DNA of 64,000 bases from Sphingopyxis terrae subsp. terrae NBRC 15098 (GCF_001610975.1 NZ_CP013342.1:2427001-2491000); one strand, 5' to 3'; positions 33,039 through 42,552 are shown, counted from the stretch's first letter. Translations and numbers: made by a program. Notes: generated by a model not told the origin, from the letters alone.

Positions 33039-34364
33039 ATGGACAATAGGACATTTGCGGACAGGTCTGACCTGGAACGATCGAAGCCGGCCGGGCATCA
33101 CGGCCTTGTGCTCGGCATGCTGTGCTTCGTCTATGTGCTGAACTTCCTCGATCGCCAGCTCGTCTCGATCCTCGCCAAGCCGATTCAGGACGGCTTGCAC
33201 ATCACCGACAGCGAACTCGGCCGGATCACCGGTTTCTATTTTGCGCTCTTCTATTGTTTTATCGCGATTCCTGTTGGTTGGCTCGCCGACCGCACCAATC
33301 GCGTAAAGGTGCTTTCGATCGCTTGCGGCCTGTGGAGCGCCGCGACCGCGGCATGCGGCATGGCGGCGAACTATGGGCAACTTGTGGCGGCACGTATGGC
33401 GGTTGGTGTCGGCGAAGCCGGCGGCGTTCCGCCGTCCTACGCGATCATATCGGACACGTTTCCGCGCGAGCAGCGCGGCACCGCGATGGGCATCTTCAAC
33501 CTCGGCCCGCCGATCGGTTCGGCGCTCGGGGTCGCGTTCGGCGCGTCGCTCGCGGCGGCCTATGACTGGCGCGCGCCTTTCCTCATCGTCGGCGCGATAG
33601 GCGTCGTTACCGCAGTCCTCGTCTATATCATCGTGCCCGAACCCGCGCGCGGCCGCTTCGACCCGCTTCCTGCGGCCGCGGCGGAACCGGCGCACAGCTT
33701 CGGGCAGGCGATCCGCGCCTTTTTCGGCAACAGGATATTGACGCTCGCGGCGCTAGCCAGCGGTGCCGCAAATTTCATCACCTATGGCGTCAGCAATTTC
33801 GCCACGCTTTTTCTCATGCGTGAGAAGGGGATGACGCTTGAGGAGGTGGCAATATGGTACGCGCTGGCGGTCGGCCTCGGAATGGGGGCGGGCATTTTCG
33901 TCTCAGGGCGGCTGATCGACCGGTTCGGCGTTACCAACAAGGCGGCCTATGCGAGCATCCCGGCCTGGTCGCTCGTTCTCGCCTTGCCCTTCTTTCTCGG
34001 CTTCGCTGCTGCCGACAGCTGGCAGGTCGCGCTCCCCCTCTTGTTCGTGCCGCTCTTCCTCAATTCCTTTTTCCTCCCTGCCACGGTGACGTTCGTGCAG
34101 AGCGAGGTCGATCCGGGCGCGCGCGTGATATCGGGCGCGCTGCTGCTGCTGGTCATGAACCTGATCGGCCTCGGTCTCGGGCCAACTTTCGTCGGCATGG
34201 CCAGCGACTTTTTCCGGCCGCAATATGGCGAGCACGCACTCCGCATGGCCTTTTATTCGCTGTCGCCAATGTATCTCGTCGCCGCGCTGCTCTTCGCCTG
34301 GCTTGCGCGAATGATCAAACGGTCGTCGCCAGCATCCGGCGAGCCGCGGCAGGCCGGCGATTAG
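33039..34364 (+). CDS. MFS transporter (Spinster-like)
   Basis: 441 residues, 12 predicted membrane segments. FVYVLNFLDRQLVSILAKPI in TM1 and GWLADRTNRVKVL in loop 2-3 are the major-facilitator signatures of the group close to eukaryotic Spinster, common in sphingomonad catabolic clusters. GEAGGVPPSYAIISDTFPREQRG follows in TM4-5. GGGAGAGG-type RBS (CTGGGAGAGGACG) precedes the ATG. It probably moves the cluster's acid substrate across the inner membrane; direction unknown. Confidence 0.87.
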   Translation: MDNRTFADRSDLERSKPAGHHGLVLGMLCFVYVLNFLDRQLVSILAKPIQDGLHITDSELGRITGFYFALFYCFIAIPVGWLADRTNRVKVLSIACGLWSAATAACGMAANYGQLVAARMAVGVGEAGGVPPSYAIISDTFPREQRGTAMGIFNLGPPIGSALGVAFGASLAAAYDWRAPFLIVGAIGVVTAVLVYIIVPEPARGRFDPLPAAAAEPAHSFGQAIRAFFGNRILTLAALASGAANFITYGVSNFATLFLMREKGMTLEEVAIWYALAVGLGMGAGIFVSGRLIDRFGVTNKAAYASIPAWSLVLALPFFLGFAAADSWQVALPLLFVPLFLNSFFLPATVTFVQSEVDPGARVISGALLLLVMNLIGLGLGPTFVGMASDFFRPQYGEHALRMAFYSLSPMYLVAALLFAWLARMIKRSSPASGEPRQAGD

Positions 34365-34437
34365 ACGAAAAATGCGCTTGGCGCGCAGCGAGGTTGCGCG
34401 GCGGAACTGGGCACCGACAAGAAGACGGGAGACAGAT

Positions 34438-36078
34438 ATGACGCGGAAATATGGCGCCGCTTGCCTTACGGCCCTGGTGGCCGGATTGTTGGTTCCTACG
34501 GCGGTAGCCACGGCGGCGGAAACGCCGTCGTCCGCCGACGCCGCACGGCGCTGCACCAACCTCGCCCGATTGCGCCTTGCCGACACGACAATCGAAAGCG
34601 CTGCGCTTGTCCCTGCAAAGGCCGCCGAGCTCGGCATAGCGGACGACATGCCTGGCTATCGAAGCTTCTGCCGCGTGGTTGCGCGCGTGCGCTCGGACCT
34701 AGATTCTGACATTGGCGTCGAGATATGGCTGCCGACCGAGCGATGGGCCGGCGTCTTCCATGGCAATGGCAACGGCGGCTTTGCCGGTGTCCTTGCCGGC
34801 GGCTATTCGGGAATGGTCGATGGTCTGCGCCGCGGATTTGCGACCGCGACGACCGATGCCGGAACCGCACCGGCGTCGCCGCTGGATGGTGAGGCACTCA
34901 TCGATCATCCCCGCAAATGGAGGGACTGGGGCCGGCTTTCGACGCATGTGATGACGATCACCGGGAAGGCGATCACCAAGGCTTTCTACGGCCGCGATGC
35001 AAGGCGTTCCTTTTATACCGGATGTTCGACGGGCGGGCAGCAGGGGCTCATCGAATCGCTCTACTATCCTGAAGACTATGACGGGATTCTGGTCGGAGCG
35101 CCGGTCATTAACCGCACATGGGGGCACGCCGCAGTGCTCTGGGACTATGCCGCTGCGCACCGCACGCCGGACAGCCTGCTATCCGATGCCAAGCTCAAGC
35201 TGCTCAACCGGGCGGCGGTCGCGACGTGCTGGCGGCAGGGCCATGGCCTCGCGGGCGACCGGTTTGTTTCGGACCCGCTGAATTGCAAGTTCGACCCGGG
35301 GGTGCTGCAATGCAGGGGCGCGGCGGGCAACGCTTGCTTGACCGAAGCCGAGGTTGCAACCGCGCGGGCCTTTTATTCGGGGCCCACGAACCGCGCGGGC
35401 AAGGCCAATTACTTCGGCTGGTTGCCGGGAAGCGAAACGCCCGACACCTTCGGCTGGTCCTTCCTTCAAAAGCCGATCAGGGATCAGCCACCTTTCGGGG
35501 CGCTGTTCAAATGGGTGTTCGGCGCCGATTGGGACTGGAAGGGATTCGATTTCGATCGCGACATGCCCACGGTCGATGCGCGCCTCGACCCGATCGTCAA
35601 CGACGCGACGCGCGGAAGTCTTGCGGCTTTTACCGCGCGCGGCGGCAAGCTGATCATTTTCCACGGCCTTGCCGATACGCTCGTGGCGCCCGGCCAGTCG
35701 ATCGCATTTTTCGATCGTCAGGCGGCCGAGGTCGGCGGCGATCACCGGCTTGCGGAGAGCGCGCGCCTGTTCCTGGCGCCCGGCATGATGCATTGCGGCG
35801 GCGGGACCGGGCCGGACAGCTTCAACGCCACGCTCGGGATCCCACCCCAGCCGCCCGGCTATGACGCAGAGCATGATCTATTTTCGGCGCTGATCGAATG
35901 GGCGGACGGGGGCGATGCGCCCGATCAGGTCATCGCTACGAAGTTCGCCAGCGACGACGCCGGCAGGATCGACATGCAACGCCCGCTGTGCGCCTATCCG
36001 CGGAAGGTCGAATATCGCGGTTGGGGGTCGACGCTGTCGGCGAGCAGCTTTCGGTGCGTCGCGCCGGACGATCGCTGA
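34438..36078 (+). CDS. Tannase/feruloyl-esterase family hydrolase
   Basis: 546 residues. The signal peptide (MTRKYGAACLTALVAGLLVP) ends near VATAAET. The alpha/beta hydrolase nucleophile is in YTGCSTGGQQGLIESL, the Asp in FHGLADTLVAPGQS and the His in APGMMHCGGG. A Cys next to both the Ser and the His is the CS-D-HC motif of tannase/feruloyl esterases, whose disulfide holds the triad. It cleaves an ester in the periplasm or outside. Start at 34438 has GGGAGAC upstream and begins the signal peptide. Confidence 0.88.
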   Translation: MTRKYGAACLTALVAGLLVPTAVATAAETPSSADAARRCTNLARLRLADTTIESAALVPAKAAELGIADDMPGYRSFCRVVARVRSDLDSDIGVEIWLPTERWAGVFHGNGNGGFAGVLAGGYSGMVDGLRRGFATATTDAGTAPASPLDGEALIDHPRKWRDWGRLSTHVMTITGKAITKAFYGRDARRSFYTGCSTGGQQGLIESLYYPEDYDGILVGAPVINRTWGHAAVLWDYAAAHRTPDSLLSDAKLKLLNRAAVATCWRQGHGLAGDRFVSDPLNCKFDPGVLQCRGAAGNACLTEAEVATARAFYSGPTNRAGKANYFGWLPGSETPDTFGWSFLQKPIRDQPPFGALFKWVFGADWDWKGFDFDRDMPTVDARLDPIVNDATRGSLAAFTARGGKLIIFHGLADTLVAPGQSIAFFDRQAAEVGGDHRLAESARLFLAPGMMHCGGGTGPDSFNATLGIPPQPPGYDAEHDLFSALIEWADGGDAPDQVIATKFASDDAGRIDMQRPLCAYPRKVEYRGWGSTLSASSFRCVAPDDR

Positions 36079-36124
36079 GCTGCCCCTTTCCGCCGGGCGT
36101 ATCGTCTGCCGACAGGAGGTACGG

Positions 36125-36592
36125 ATGCTGAATCGCAGGGAGTTCGCGGGCCTTACCGCCGCAGGGGCGGCCACCTCGCTGGCTACGCTATCGGCTCCTG
36201 CACCGGCGGCAGGCACTATCACCTATCATTCGCGCGCATCGTCGCTCGTCCCGGGCGAGGCGCGTGTCGCCATCTACCTGCCGCCGGGCTATGACGCCGA
36301 TCGAACCGACCCCTATCCGCTGCTGCTGCTGCTGCTCCACGGCGGAAACGGTAGCGAGAAGGATCTCGCCTTCTTCAAGGGCGTTTTCGACGGCGAGATT
36401 GCGGGGGGTCGGCTGCCGCCGCTCGTCATTGCCACGCCGACCGGGCGTCGCTCGCTCTATATGGATTTCCGGGACGGGTCGGAGCGATGGGAGAGTTTCG
36501 TTCTTTCGGACGTCCTGCCGTTCGTGCGCAGAAGCGCCCATGTCTCGAAGGGGCGCGAGCACAGCTTCATCGGCGGCCTCGCGGGTCAATAG
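36125..36592 (+). pseudogene. Truncated secreted esterase (EstD/feruloyl-esterase-like)
   Basis: The frame encodes 155 residues from an ATG with AGGAGGTACGG upstream. It starts with a twin-arginine-like signal (MLNRREFAGLTAAGAATSLA). The body is a putative alpha/beta esterase: VAIYLPPGYDADRTDPYPLL, LLHGGNGSEKDLAFF and VLPFVRRSAHVSKGREHSFI. It stops at SFIGGLAGQ, exactly where the family's GxSMGG nucleophile elbow should come. The Ser, Asp and His triad is therefore missing. DNA beyond the stop holds hairpins and no continuation in any frame, so a deletion or insertion removed the 3' half. Confidence 0.72.
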
Positions 36593-36609
36593 AACCCCAC
36601 CGCAAAAGA

Positions 36610-36631
36610 GCCTCGCATCTGTATGCGAGGC
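36610..36631. terminator. Hairpin after the truncated esterase
   Basis: GCCTCGCAT-CTGT-ATGCGAGGC is a perfect 9-bp stem with a tetraloop, preceded by CAAAA and followed by CCTTTC. It lies 18 bp after the esterase stop and would end transcription of the TonB-receptor cluster. Confidence 0.6.
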
Positions 36632-36652
36632 CCTTTCATCCTCTGCGGTCGT

Positions 36653-36684
36653 GACCAAAGGAAGCCCCATTGGCTTCCCTGGTC
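36653..36684. repeat. Second hairpin with interrupted stem
   Basis: GACCAAAGGAAGCC and GGCTTCCCTGGTC pair around a short loop with a one-base asymmetry, and a third partial copy (GGGAAGCCTTTG) follows at once. There is no T-tract. It may be part of whatever element truncated the esterase. Confidence 0.45.
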
Positions 36685-36756
36685 GCAGGGAAGCCTTTGT
36701 CATGGGGGCATAGGCCAATGCTAGGTGATGTCGAGCGTTATCGCAGCCGATCCTGT

Positions 36757-36963
36757 CTAAATCGCTGTGACCTGCTGCTGTGCATGCGCGCTGCTATAGC
36801 CGACAAAATCAGGTTGGAGCCCGCGTTTTTCGCGAAACATATTGATCCGCTGCGCATAATGGTTCGGCAGATCGAAGTGGGCCGGTGCTTCGCCTTTGTG
36901 GTGTGCTCGGTCGGCAGCGATCACGGCAAGTTGGTGATGGTAGAAGAGCTGGTTCATATCCAT
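36757..36963 (-). CDS. Small conserved-looking protein, 68 residues
   Basis: Encodes MDMNQLFYHHQLAVIAADRA and ends HAQQQVTAI. The 'LFxxHQ' opening followed by a helical stretch with a YAQRI-type motif (DLPNHYAQRINMFRE) resembles small alphaproteobacterial proteins of unknown function that I have seen in sphingomonads. It is polar, without signal or membrane helix. No strong RBS is evident. Together with the next two loci and the cold-shock gene it forms a run of short genes on the minus strand. Confidence 0.5.
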   Translation of the reverse strand: MDMNQLFYHHQLAVIAADRAHHKGEAPAHFDLPNHYAQRINMFREKRGLQPDFVGYSSAHAQQQVTAI

Positions 36964-37037
36964 TGAAATTATCCGGGTTCGGGTTCGTCAGTAATCAGGC
37001 GCGAACATCGCGCCTCGATTTTTTGCATCGCGCGACA

Positions 37038-37244
37038 TTATTCGAGGCATTGGGCGCGGACCGCATCTGCGAGCTGCTCTTTGACGGCACGGGCCTGTTC
37101 GGATTTGAACTGGCGGTTGGCCAGCGCGTGCCAGGTGGCAGCCGAACGAAGGTTGCGCTCTCGAACCAGCGTCAGGTCCGCTGCGGCCGCTTCGGCCTCG
37201 CATCGCTCGGCCTGCTCGCGATAATTGTCGCTGCTTGCTGCCAC
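37038..37244 (-). CDS. Small conserved-looking protein, 68 residues, GTG start
   Basis: A GTG at 37244 with GAGGAAA upstream opens MAASSDNYREQAERCEAEAA (initiator GTG), continuing DLTLVRERNLRSAATWHALA. The pattern 'YRxQAExCExEAxxA ... VRERxLRSAxxW' recurs in short helical proteins of Alphaproteobacteria of unknown role. The ORF is open further upstream (to 37349), but that part overlaps the degraded IF-1 copy in another frame, so the GTG is preferred. Confidence 0.6.
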   Translation of the reverse strand: MAASSDNYREQAERCEAEAAAADLTLVRERNLRSAATWHALANRQFKSEQARAVKEQLADAVRAQCLE

Positions 37245-37260
37245 GGCGTTTTCCTCTCGT

Positions 37261-37426
37261 TCAATCGACCGCGCGGACGTCGCCGATCGCTGGAGGGATG
37301 CGAAAGCATCGCATCCGTCCAGCGGTATGGGCGGTCGGCCGATGGCCATTTTCCAGGGTGACGCGGAAACCGCCGGTCGGGCAGAATTATCGCGATCGAG
37401 CCCTCGAAGATGAGACCTTCTTCCAT
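37261..37426 (-). pseudogene. Frameshifted second copy of translation initiation factor IF-1
   Basis: From the ATG at 37426 the frame reads [20 protein letters not shown] and then loses similarity. Skipping one C in TTTCCGCG restores [20 protein letters not shown] and FRIPPAIGD, ending at a TGA. The composite follows the IF-1 OB fold: FEG-x-I-x3[15 protein letters not shown]2-TAH-x-AGRMR-x-FRI-x4-GD. The normal last ~15 residues (VTVEL-x-PYDL) are missing. IF-1 is essential, so a working infA must lie elsewhere. It sits 20 bp downstream of the cold-shock gene on the same strand. Confidence 0.7.
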
Positions 37427-37446
37427 GCCATTGCGGAAGGTCCGGA

Positions 37447-37653
37447 TCAGGCCGCTTCTAGATTGACCCCGGAGATCTTGCCGTCGCGACCGGTTTCCAG
37501 CGCGTACGAGACCCGCTGGTCCTTGCCCAGCGTCGCCATTCCGGCGCGCTCGACCGCGGTCACATGGACGAAGCTGTCGCCCGAGCCGTCCTCGCTCGAG
37601 ATGAAGCCGTAGCCCTTATCGCTGTTGAAGAATTTGACTGTGCCGATCGGCAT
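37447..37653 (-). CDS. Cold-shock domain protein (CspA family)
   Basis: 68 residues: MPIGTVKFFNSDKGYGFISS (RNP1 KGYGFI), then DSFVHVTAVERAGMATLGKD, where RNP2 is SFVHV rather than the common VFVHI. Single OB-fold nucleic-acid chaperone that melts RNA structure. The start at 37653 is the family start, with GAAAGGAA upstream. The AT-rich stretch upstream suggests a long 5' leader, as in cspA genes. Confidence 0.93.
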   Translation of the reverse strand: MPIGTVKFFNSDKGYGFISSEDGSGDSFVHVTAVERAGMATLGKDQRVSYALETGRDGKISGVNLEAA

Positions 37654-38281
37654 TGGATGTTTCCTTTCACGAAAACAGAGTGTCCGCCGGCACAAGCGCC
37701 GACAGAGCTGGAAGCGTGAGAAGGGAAGAATCGCCCCGATTGGGGCATCAAAATTCCGTCGCAGGCGACGTTAGCAACTGGTACATGGGGTATCATTTTT
37801 GAAAAGTCAAGGATTTTCAATATATTTCGACATGGACTCTCATAGTATCCGTAATTATCTTAATTTCGAAATAGCGGAAGAGGCTTGTCGGGTTGGGTTT
37901 GATAAATCATTTTATTGGTATGTTTGTTCGCGTTATTTAAAATCCGGATAGATCATTCGACGCACATGAGCGCACGCCAGTATTCGCGGCTTATCGGCGA
38001 ATGGATGAGGGCGAGCCGCCCTGGATCGATCACCGCATTGCGGCTCGAAATGGGCGGCGCGGTCGGGCCTCATCCTGTCGGCGCTTAAACATGGTGGGCG
38101 AGGTGATTTCGCACCCTTTCCCCGTCCGGTTGCTGAAACGGCGCTTTTCGAAACGTCCGACGTCATGCGCTAAAGTCGCTGGGCACGCGCTTTTTCGTCG
38201 GCTGCCGTGCGCGGCGGTAGTTTGACAATCGTCTGCTGCGCGCTGATGTCGTCTAGAGTCGGCGTATTTTCGTGCCCGGAA
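37654..38281. other. About 630 bp non-coding, including probable csp leader
   Basis: The ~270 bp upstream of the cold-shock gene (37654-37925) include the most AT-rich stretch of the window and probably hold its promoter and 5' leader; TTGACT (37810-37805, minus strand) is a possible -35. The rest, up to the guaA stop, shows no credible gene: the short overlapping frames at 37933-38225 on both strands are low-quality. No tRNA was found. Confidence 0.5.
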
Positions 38282-39868
38282 TCATTCCCACTCGATCGTG
38301 CCCGGCGGCTTCGAGGTATAATCGTACACCACGCGGTTGATACCCTGCACCTCGTTGATGATCCGCGTCGCGCAGCGGCTGAGGAAGCTTGCGTCGAAGG
38401 GGTAGATGTCGGCGGTCATGCCGTCGGTCGAGGTCACGGCGCGCAGCGCGCAGACATGGTCATAGGTGCGCCCGTCACCCATCACGCCGACGGTCTTGAC
38501 AGGCAGCAGCACCGCAAAAGCCTGCCAGATCGCATCGTAGAGGCCGGCATTGCGGATCTCTTCCAGATAGACGGCATCGGCCTTGCGGAGGATGTCGCAG
38601 CGCTCCTTCGACACCTCACCGGGGATGCGGATTGCGAGGCCGGGGCCGGGGAAGGGGTGGCGGCCGACGAAGATGTCGGGGAGGCCGAGTTCCTTGCCGA
38701 GCAGGCGGACCTCGTCCTTGAACAGTTCGCGCAGCGGTTCGACGAGCTTCATGTTCATCCGCTCGGGAAGGCCGCCGACATTGTGGTGGCTCTTGATCGT
38801 AACGCTTGGCCCGCCGGTGAAGCTCACGCTCTCAATGACGTCGGGATAGAGCGTGCCTTGCGCGAGGAAGTCGGCGCCGCCGATCTTCTTCGCTTCCTCC
38901 TCGAAGACGTTGATGAATTCGGCGCCGATGAACTTGCGCTTCTTTTCGGGGTCGGTGACCCCTGCGAGGCCCGCCATGAAGCGTTCCTCCGCATCGACGA
39001 CGACGAGCGGGATGTTGTAATGGTCGCGGAACAGTTGTTCGACCTGCTCGCGCTCGTTCATGCGCAGCAGGCCATGGTCGACGAAGACGCAGGTGACCTG
39101 CTCGCCGATGGCTTCGTGGATCAGCACCGCCGCGACCGCGCTGTCGACGCCGCCCGACAGCCCGCACAGCACGCGCTGGTCACCGACCTGCGCCCGGATC
39201 TCGGCGATTTTCGTCGCACGGAATTCCGCCATCGTCCAGTCGCCGCTGCACCCGCAGACGTGGCGCACGAAATTGGCGATCAGCTTGGCGCCGTCGGGTG
39301 TATGGACGACCTCGGGGTGGAATTGGGTGCCGTAATAGCGCCGTTCGTCGTCCGCGATCAGCGCGAAGGGAGCGCCATCGCTCACCGCGACGATGCGAAA
39401 GCCAGCGGCGAAGCGCGTGACGCGGTCGCCGTGGCTCATCCACACCTGATGCCGTTCACCGACTTCCCACAGCCCGTCGAAGAGCACGCAGGGTTCGGTG
39501 ACGGTCAGGAAGGCGCGGCCGAATTCGCCGTCGCGCTCGCCATCGGCGCCGCCCGGTTCGACCTGCCCGCCGAGCTGCTGACTCATCACCTGCTGGCCGT
39601 AGCAGATACCGAGGATGGGAAGGCCGCTTTCAAATACCGATTGCGGGGCGCGCGGGCTGCCCGCCGCAGGGACCGATGCCGGTGAGCCCGAGAGGATCAC
39701 GCCCTTGGGCTTCATCCGTTCGAGCGCGGCCTCGGCGGCGTTGAACGGAACGATCTCGCTGTAGACGCCGGCCTCGCGGACACGGCGGGCGATGAGCTGG
39801 GTGACCTGGCTGCCGAAATCGACGATCAGGATCGATTCGGGGGCGGCGGAAGAGGCTGGAGTCGGCAT
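38282..39868 (-). CDS. guaA: GMP synthase (glutamine-hydrolysing)
   Basis: 528 residues; converts XMP to GMP with glutamine and ATP. The N-terminal class I glutamine amidotransferase has [13 protein letters not shown]-type nucleophile (Cys89) and [10 protein letters not shown]. The PP-loop ATP pyrophosphatase has [20 protein letters not shown]. The C-terminal dimerisation domain ends [20 protein letters not shown] and TIEWE, the invariant GuaA tail. Start at 39868 ([20 protein letters not shown]) is chosen because the longer frame adds unrelated sequence. Confidence 0.97.
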   Translation of the reverse strand: MPTPASSAAPESILIVDFGSQVTQLIARRVREAGVYSEIVPFNAAEAALERMKPKGVILSGSPASVPAAGSPRAPQSVFESGLPILGICYGQQVMSQQLGGQVEPGGADGERDGEFGRAFLTVTEPCVLFDGLWEVGERHQVWMSHGDRVTRFAAGFRIVAVSDGAPFALIADDERRYYGTQFHPEVVHTPDGAKLIANFVRHVCGCSGDWTMAEFRATKIAEIRAQVGDQRVLCGLSGGVDSAVAAVLIHEAIGEQVTCVFVDHGLLRMNEREQVEQLFRDHYNIPLVVVDAEERFMAGLAGVTDPEKKRKFIGAEFINVFEEEAKKIGGADFLAQGTLYPDVIESVSFTGGPSVTIKSHHNVGGLPERMNMKLVEPLRELFKDEVRLLGKELGLPDIFVGRHPFPGPGLAIRIPGEVSKERCDILRKADAVYLEEIRNAGLYDAIWQAFAVLLPVKTVGVMGDGRTYDHVCALRAVTSTDGMTADIYPFDASFLSRCATRIINEVQGINRVVYDYTSKPPGTIEWE

Positions 39869-40087
39869 GGCTGGCCGATACGGATGCCGGGGCCGACTGT
39901 CTAGGGTCAAGCCGAGCGCTCGGGCGCTTCGTCGGTCCGGGACGGGCGTTGGTGGAAGCGCCCTCGCGATGCCATAGTGTTGCGACAATTGGCGAATAGC
40001 TGCCCGGCAAGACCGAAACTCGCTTCATCGTCGGTTCAATCGGGTCCGGCATGATGATCAAAAGACAAGATAAAGGTTCTCCCCACC

Positions 40088-42538
40088 ATGTATGTTCGAC
40101 CGCTCCTTCCCATGCGCGCCCTGTTGCTGACCGGCGCCGCGATTGTGGCTGTCCCGGCCGCGATGGCGCAGGATCAGGCGACCGTCCCCGTCGCTTCGAG
40201 CTCGGGCACCCCGACCGACGACGATATCGACTATGCCGACGAGATCGTCGTGACCGCGCCGCGGATCGCGGGGCAACTCGATACCGATATCGCGGCCGAG
40301 GCCGAACTCGATGAAGCCGCGATCGCCAGTTACGGCGCCTCGTCGATCGAGGAACTGCTGACGGCGCTCGAACCGATCACGCGGTCGGGACGCGGGCGCG
40401 GTAGCGGGCGGCCGGTGATCCTGGTCAACGGGCGCCGGATCGGCGGCTTCGGCGCGGTGCGCAACCTTCCGCCCGAAGCGATCGCCAAGGTCGAGATTTT
40501 CCCCGAGGAAGTCGCGCTGCAATATGGCTATGCCGCAACCGACCGCGTGGTGAATTTCGTGCTCAAGCCCGATTTCAAACAGGTGTCGGTGGAGGGCGAG
40601 GCAGGCCTGCCGACGCAGGGCGGGCAGTTCAAGAGCGAGCTGGAACCCGCGGTCGTCGCGATCGGACAGAATGGCCGCTTCAACCTCAACGGGGGGTGGG
40701 AGCATCAGACGATGCTGCTCGAACGCGAGCGCGACCTTGGCGACACGGGGCGCAGCCTGTTGCCCGCCAGCGACACCTATATCATCGACGGCACGATCGT
40801 CCGCAATCTCGACAAGGTCACCGACCTGTCGGCAAGCCTGCGGTTCGACCAGACCGACAGCCTCAGCCTTCTCGGCCCCGGCGCGGGCGGTGTCAGCGAT
40901 CCGCTGCGCCGCGACAGCCGGACGCAGAACTGGACGGGTTCGGCAAGCGCCAACGGCATGCTCGGCGCGTGGCGCTGGTCGGTTACGGGCAATTATGCCG
41001 ACAGCGATCAGCGCATCTTTACCGAACGTCTGAGTGGCGGGCGTGACCGTTTCGACAGCAGCCAGCAGAGCTTCGGCGGCAATGCCAATATCTCGGGCAG
41101 CGTGATCGAGGGATGGGCCGGCCCGATCCGCGCATCGATCACCGGCGCTTATACCGGCCTGCGTTATGATAGCCGCGCCGACCGCAGCGGCGTCATCACG
41201 ACGAGCGACCTCGCGCGCGACACGCCGAGCGTTTTCGGATCGCTGACCGTGCCGATCCTCGATCCCGACTATGATGTCGGCAAGATCGGTCGCATTTCGC
41301 TGACGCTGAACGGCCAGGTCGAAAACCCCAGCGATTTCGCCGCGCTAAAAAGCTGGGGCGCGACGCTTAATTGGGGGCTGACCGACAATCTGTCGTTGCT
41401 CGCAAGCTTCAATCGCGACGAGGCGGCGCCTTCGGTGACACAGCTTGGCGCGGCGCCGCTGGTTACCGACAATGTGACTTACTACGACTTCCGCACCGGC
41501 CAGACGGTGCAGATCCAGACGACGACCGGCGGCAATCCTTTCCTCCTCGCCGAACAGCGCCGCGATGTGAAGCTCGGGCTCAACTGGTCGCCGCCGATGG
41601 TCGAGGGGCTGAGCCTTTCGATCAACTACAACAGCAACCGCAGCGACGACACCAGCAACGGCTTCCCGCTGCTGACGCCAGAGATCGAGGCGGCTTTCCC
41701 GGATCGCGCAACGCGCGTCGGCGGCGTGCTCGTCGCGCTCGACCAGCGTCCGGTGAATTTCGACCGCGCAACCAATTCGCAAATCCGCTGGGGGATCAAT
41801 TTCGGCCGCAGTTTCGGCCAGTCGCAAGCGGGCCCGGGCGCGGGCCGCTTCGGTGGCGGTCGTCCGGCTGGCGGCGCCGAGCGGCGTCCGCAGCCGGCGC
41901 AGGGTGACGCCCCGCCGCCGCCCGACGGGCAGGCGGCAAAGCCTGCTGGATCGGGCGATGCGCCCGCCGCAGCGCCTGCGCGTCCGCGTGGCCCCGGCGG
42001 CGGCTTTCGCGGGGGACGCGGGGGGCGCGGCGGTCCTGGCGGCATGTTCGGCGGACCGCAGGGCGGGCGCTGGCAATTGTCGCTCTATCACACGATCAAG
42101 CTGACCGACCGCGTGCTGATACGGCCCGGCGTCCCTGAACTCGATCTGCTGAACGGATCGGCGATCGGCAATGGTGGCGGCAGCAACCGCAATCTGGTCG
42201 AACTCGACGGCGGCGTCTTTTACAAGGGCGTCGGTGCCCGGGTCAGCGCCAAATATGACAGCGGCAGCCGCGTCGTCGGCGGCGCCAACGGCGACCTGGC
42301 CTTCCACGATCTTGCGACCTTCAACCTGCGCTTCTTCGTCGATTTCAATCAGAAGCCCGAACTGACCAAGGCGCTGCCGATCCTGAAGGGATCGCGCCTG
42401 CGCCTGTCGATCGATAATCTGTTCGATGCGCAGCGCAAGGTCACCGACGCCAGCGGCGTCGTGCCGCTCACCTACGCGCCGGGCTATATTGACCCGCTCG
42501 GCCGCTATATCGAGCTGGAGTGGCGCAAGGCCTTCTAG
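40088..42538 (+). CDS. TonB-dependent receptor with Arg/Gly/Pro-rich insert
   Basis: 816 residues. Signal peptide ends near PAAMAQDQ; the plug carries DEIVVTAPRIAGQLDTDI, VILVNGRRIGGFGAVR and VALQYGYAATDRVVNF. The barrel closes with YIDPLGRYIELEWRKAF (terminal Phe). Between about residues 580 and 660 is a low-complexity block of Gly, Arg, Pro and Ala (GRFGGGRPAGGAERRPQPA, then FRGGRGGRGGPGGMFGGP). Such a block within a barrel strand pair would lie in an extracellular loop. A start at 40112 is also possible. Ligand unknown; divergent from guaA and convergent with the glycosyltransferase. Confidence 0.87.
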   Translation: MYVRPLLPMRALLLTGAAIVAVPAAMAQDQATVPVASSSGTPTDDDIDYADEIVVTAPRIAGQLDTDIAAEAELDEAAIASYGASSIEELLTALEPITRSGRGRGSGRPVILVNGRRIGGFGAVRNLPPEAIAKVEIFPEEVALQYGYAATDRVVNFVLKPDFKQVSVEGEAGLPTQGGQFKSELEPAVVAIGQNGRFNLNGGWEHQTMLLERERDLGDTGRSLLPASDTYIIDGTIVRNLDKVTDLSASLRFDQTDSLSLLGPGAGGVSDPLRRDSRTQNWTGSASANGMLGAWRWSVTGNYADSDQRIFTERLSGGRDRFDSSQQSFGGNANISGSVIEGWAGPIRASITGAYTGLRYDSRADRSGVITTSDLARDTPSVFGSLTVPILDPDYDVGKIGRISLTLNGQVENPSDFAALKSWGATLNWGLTDNLSLLASFNRDEAAPSVTQLGAAPLVTDNVTYYDFRTGQTVQIQTTTGGNPFLLAEQRRDVKLGLNWSPPMVEGLSLSINYNSNRSDDTSNGFPLLTPEIEAAFPDRATRVGGVLVALDQRPVNFDRATNSQIRWGINFGRSFGQSQAGPGAGRFGGGRPAGGAERRPQPAQGDAPPPPDGQAAKPAGSGDAPAAAPARPRGPGGGFRGGRGGRGGPGGMFGGPQGGRWQLSLYHTIKLTDRVLIRPGVPELDLLNGSAIGNGGGSNRNLVELDGGVFYKGVGARVSAKYDSGSRVVGGANGDLAFHDLATFNLRFFVDFNQKPELTKALPILKGSRLRLSIDNLFDAQRKVTDASGVVPLTYAPGYIDPLGRYIELEWRKAF

Positions 42539-42552
42539 AGTCCTGACTCACT

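Noticed and set aside
37933-38225. Short overlapping frames between the csp leader and guaA
   Set aside because: No RBS, Arg/Pro-rich random composition, overlap each other on opposite strands.
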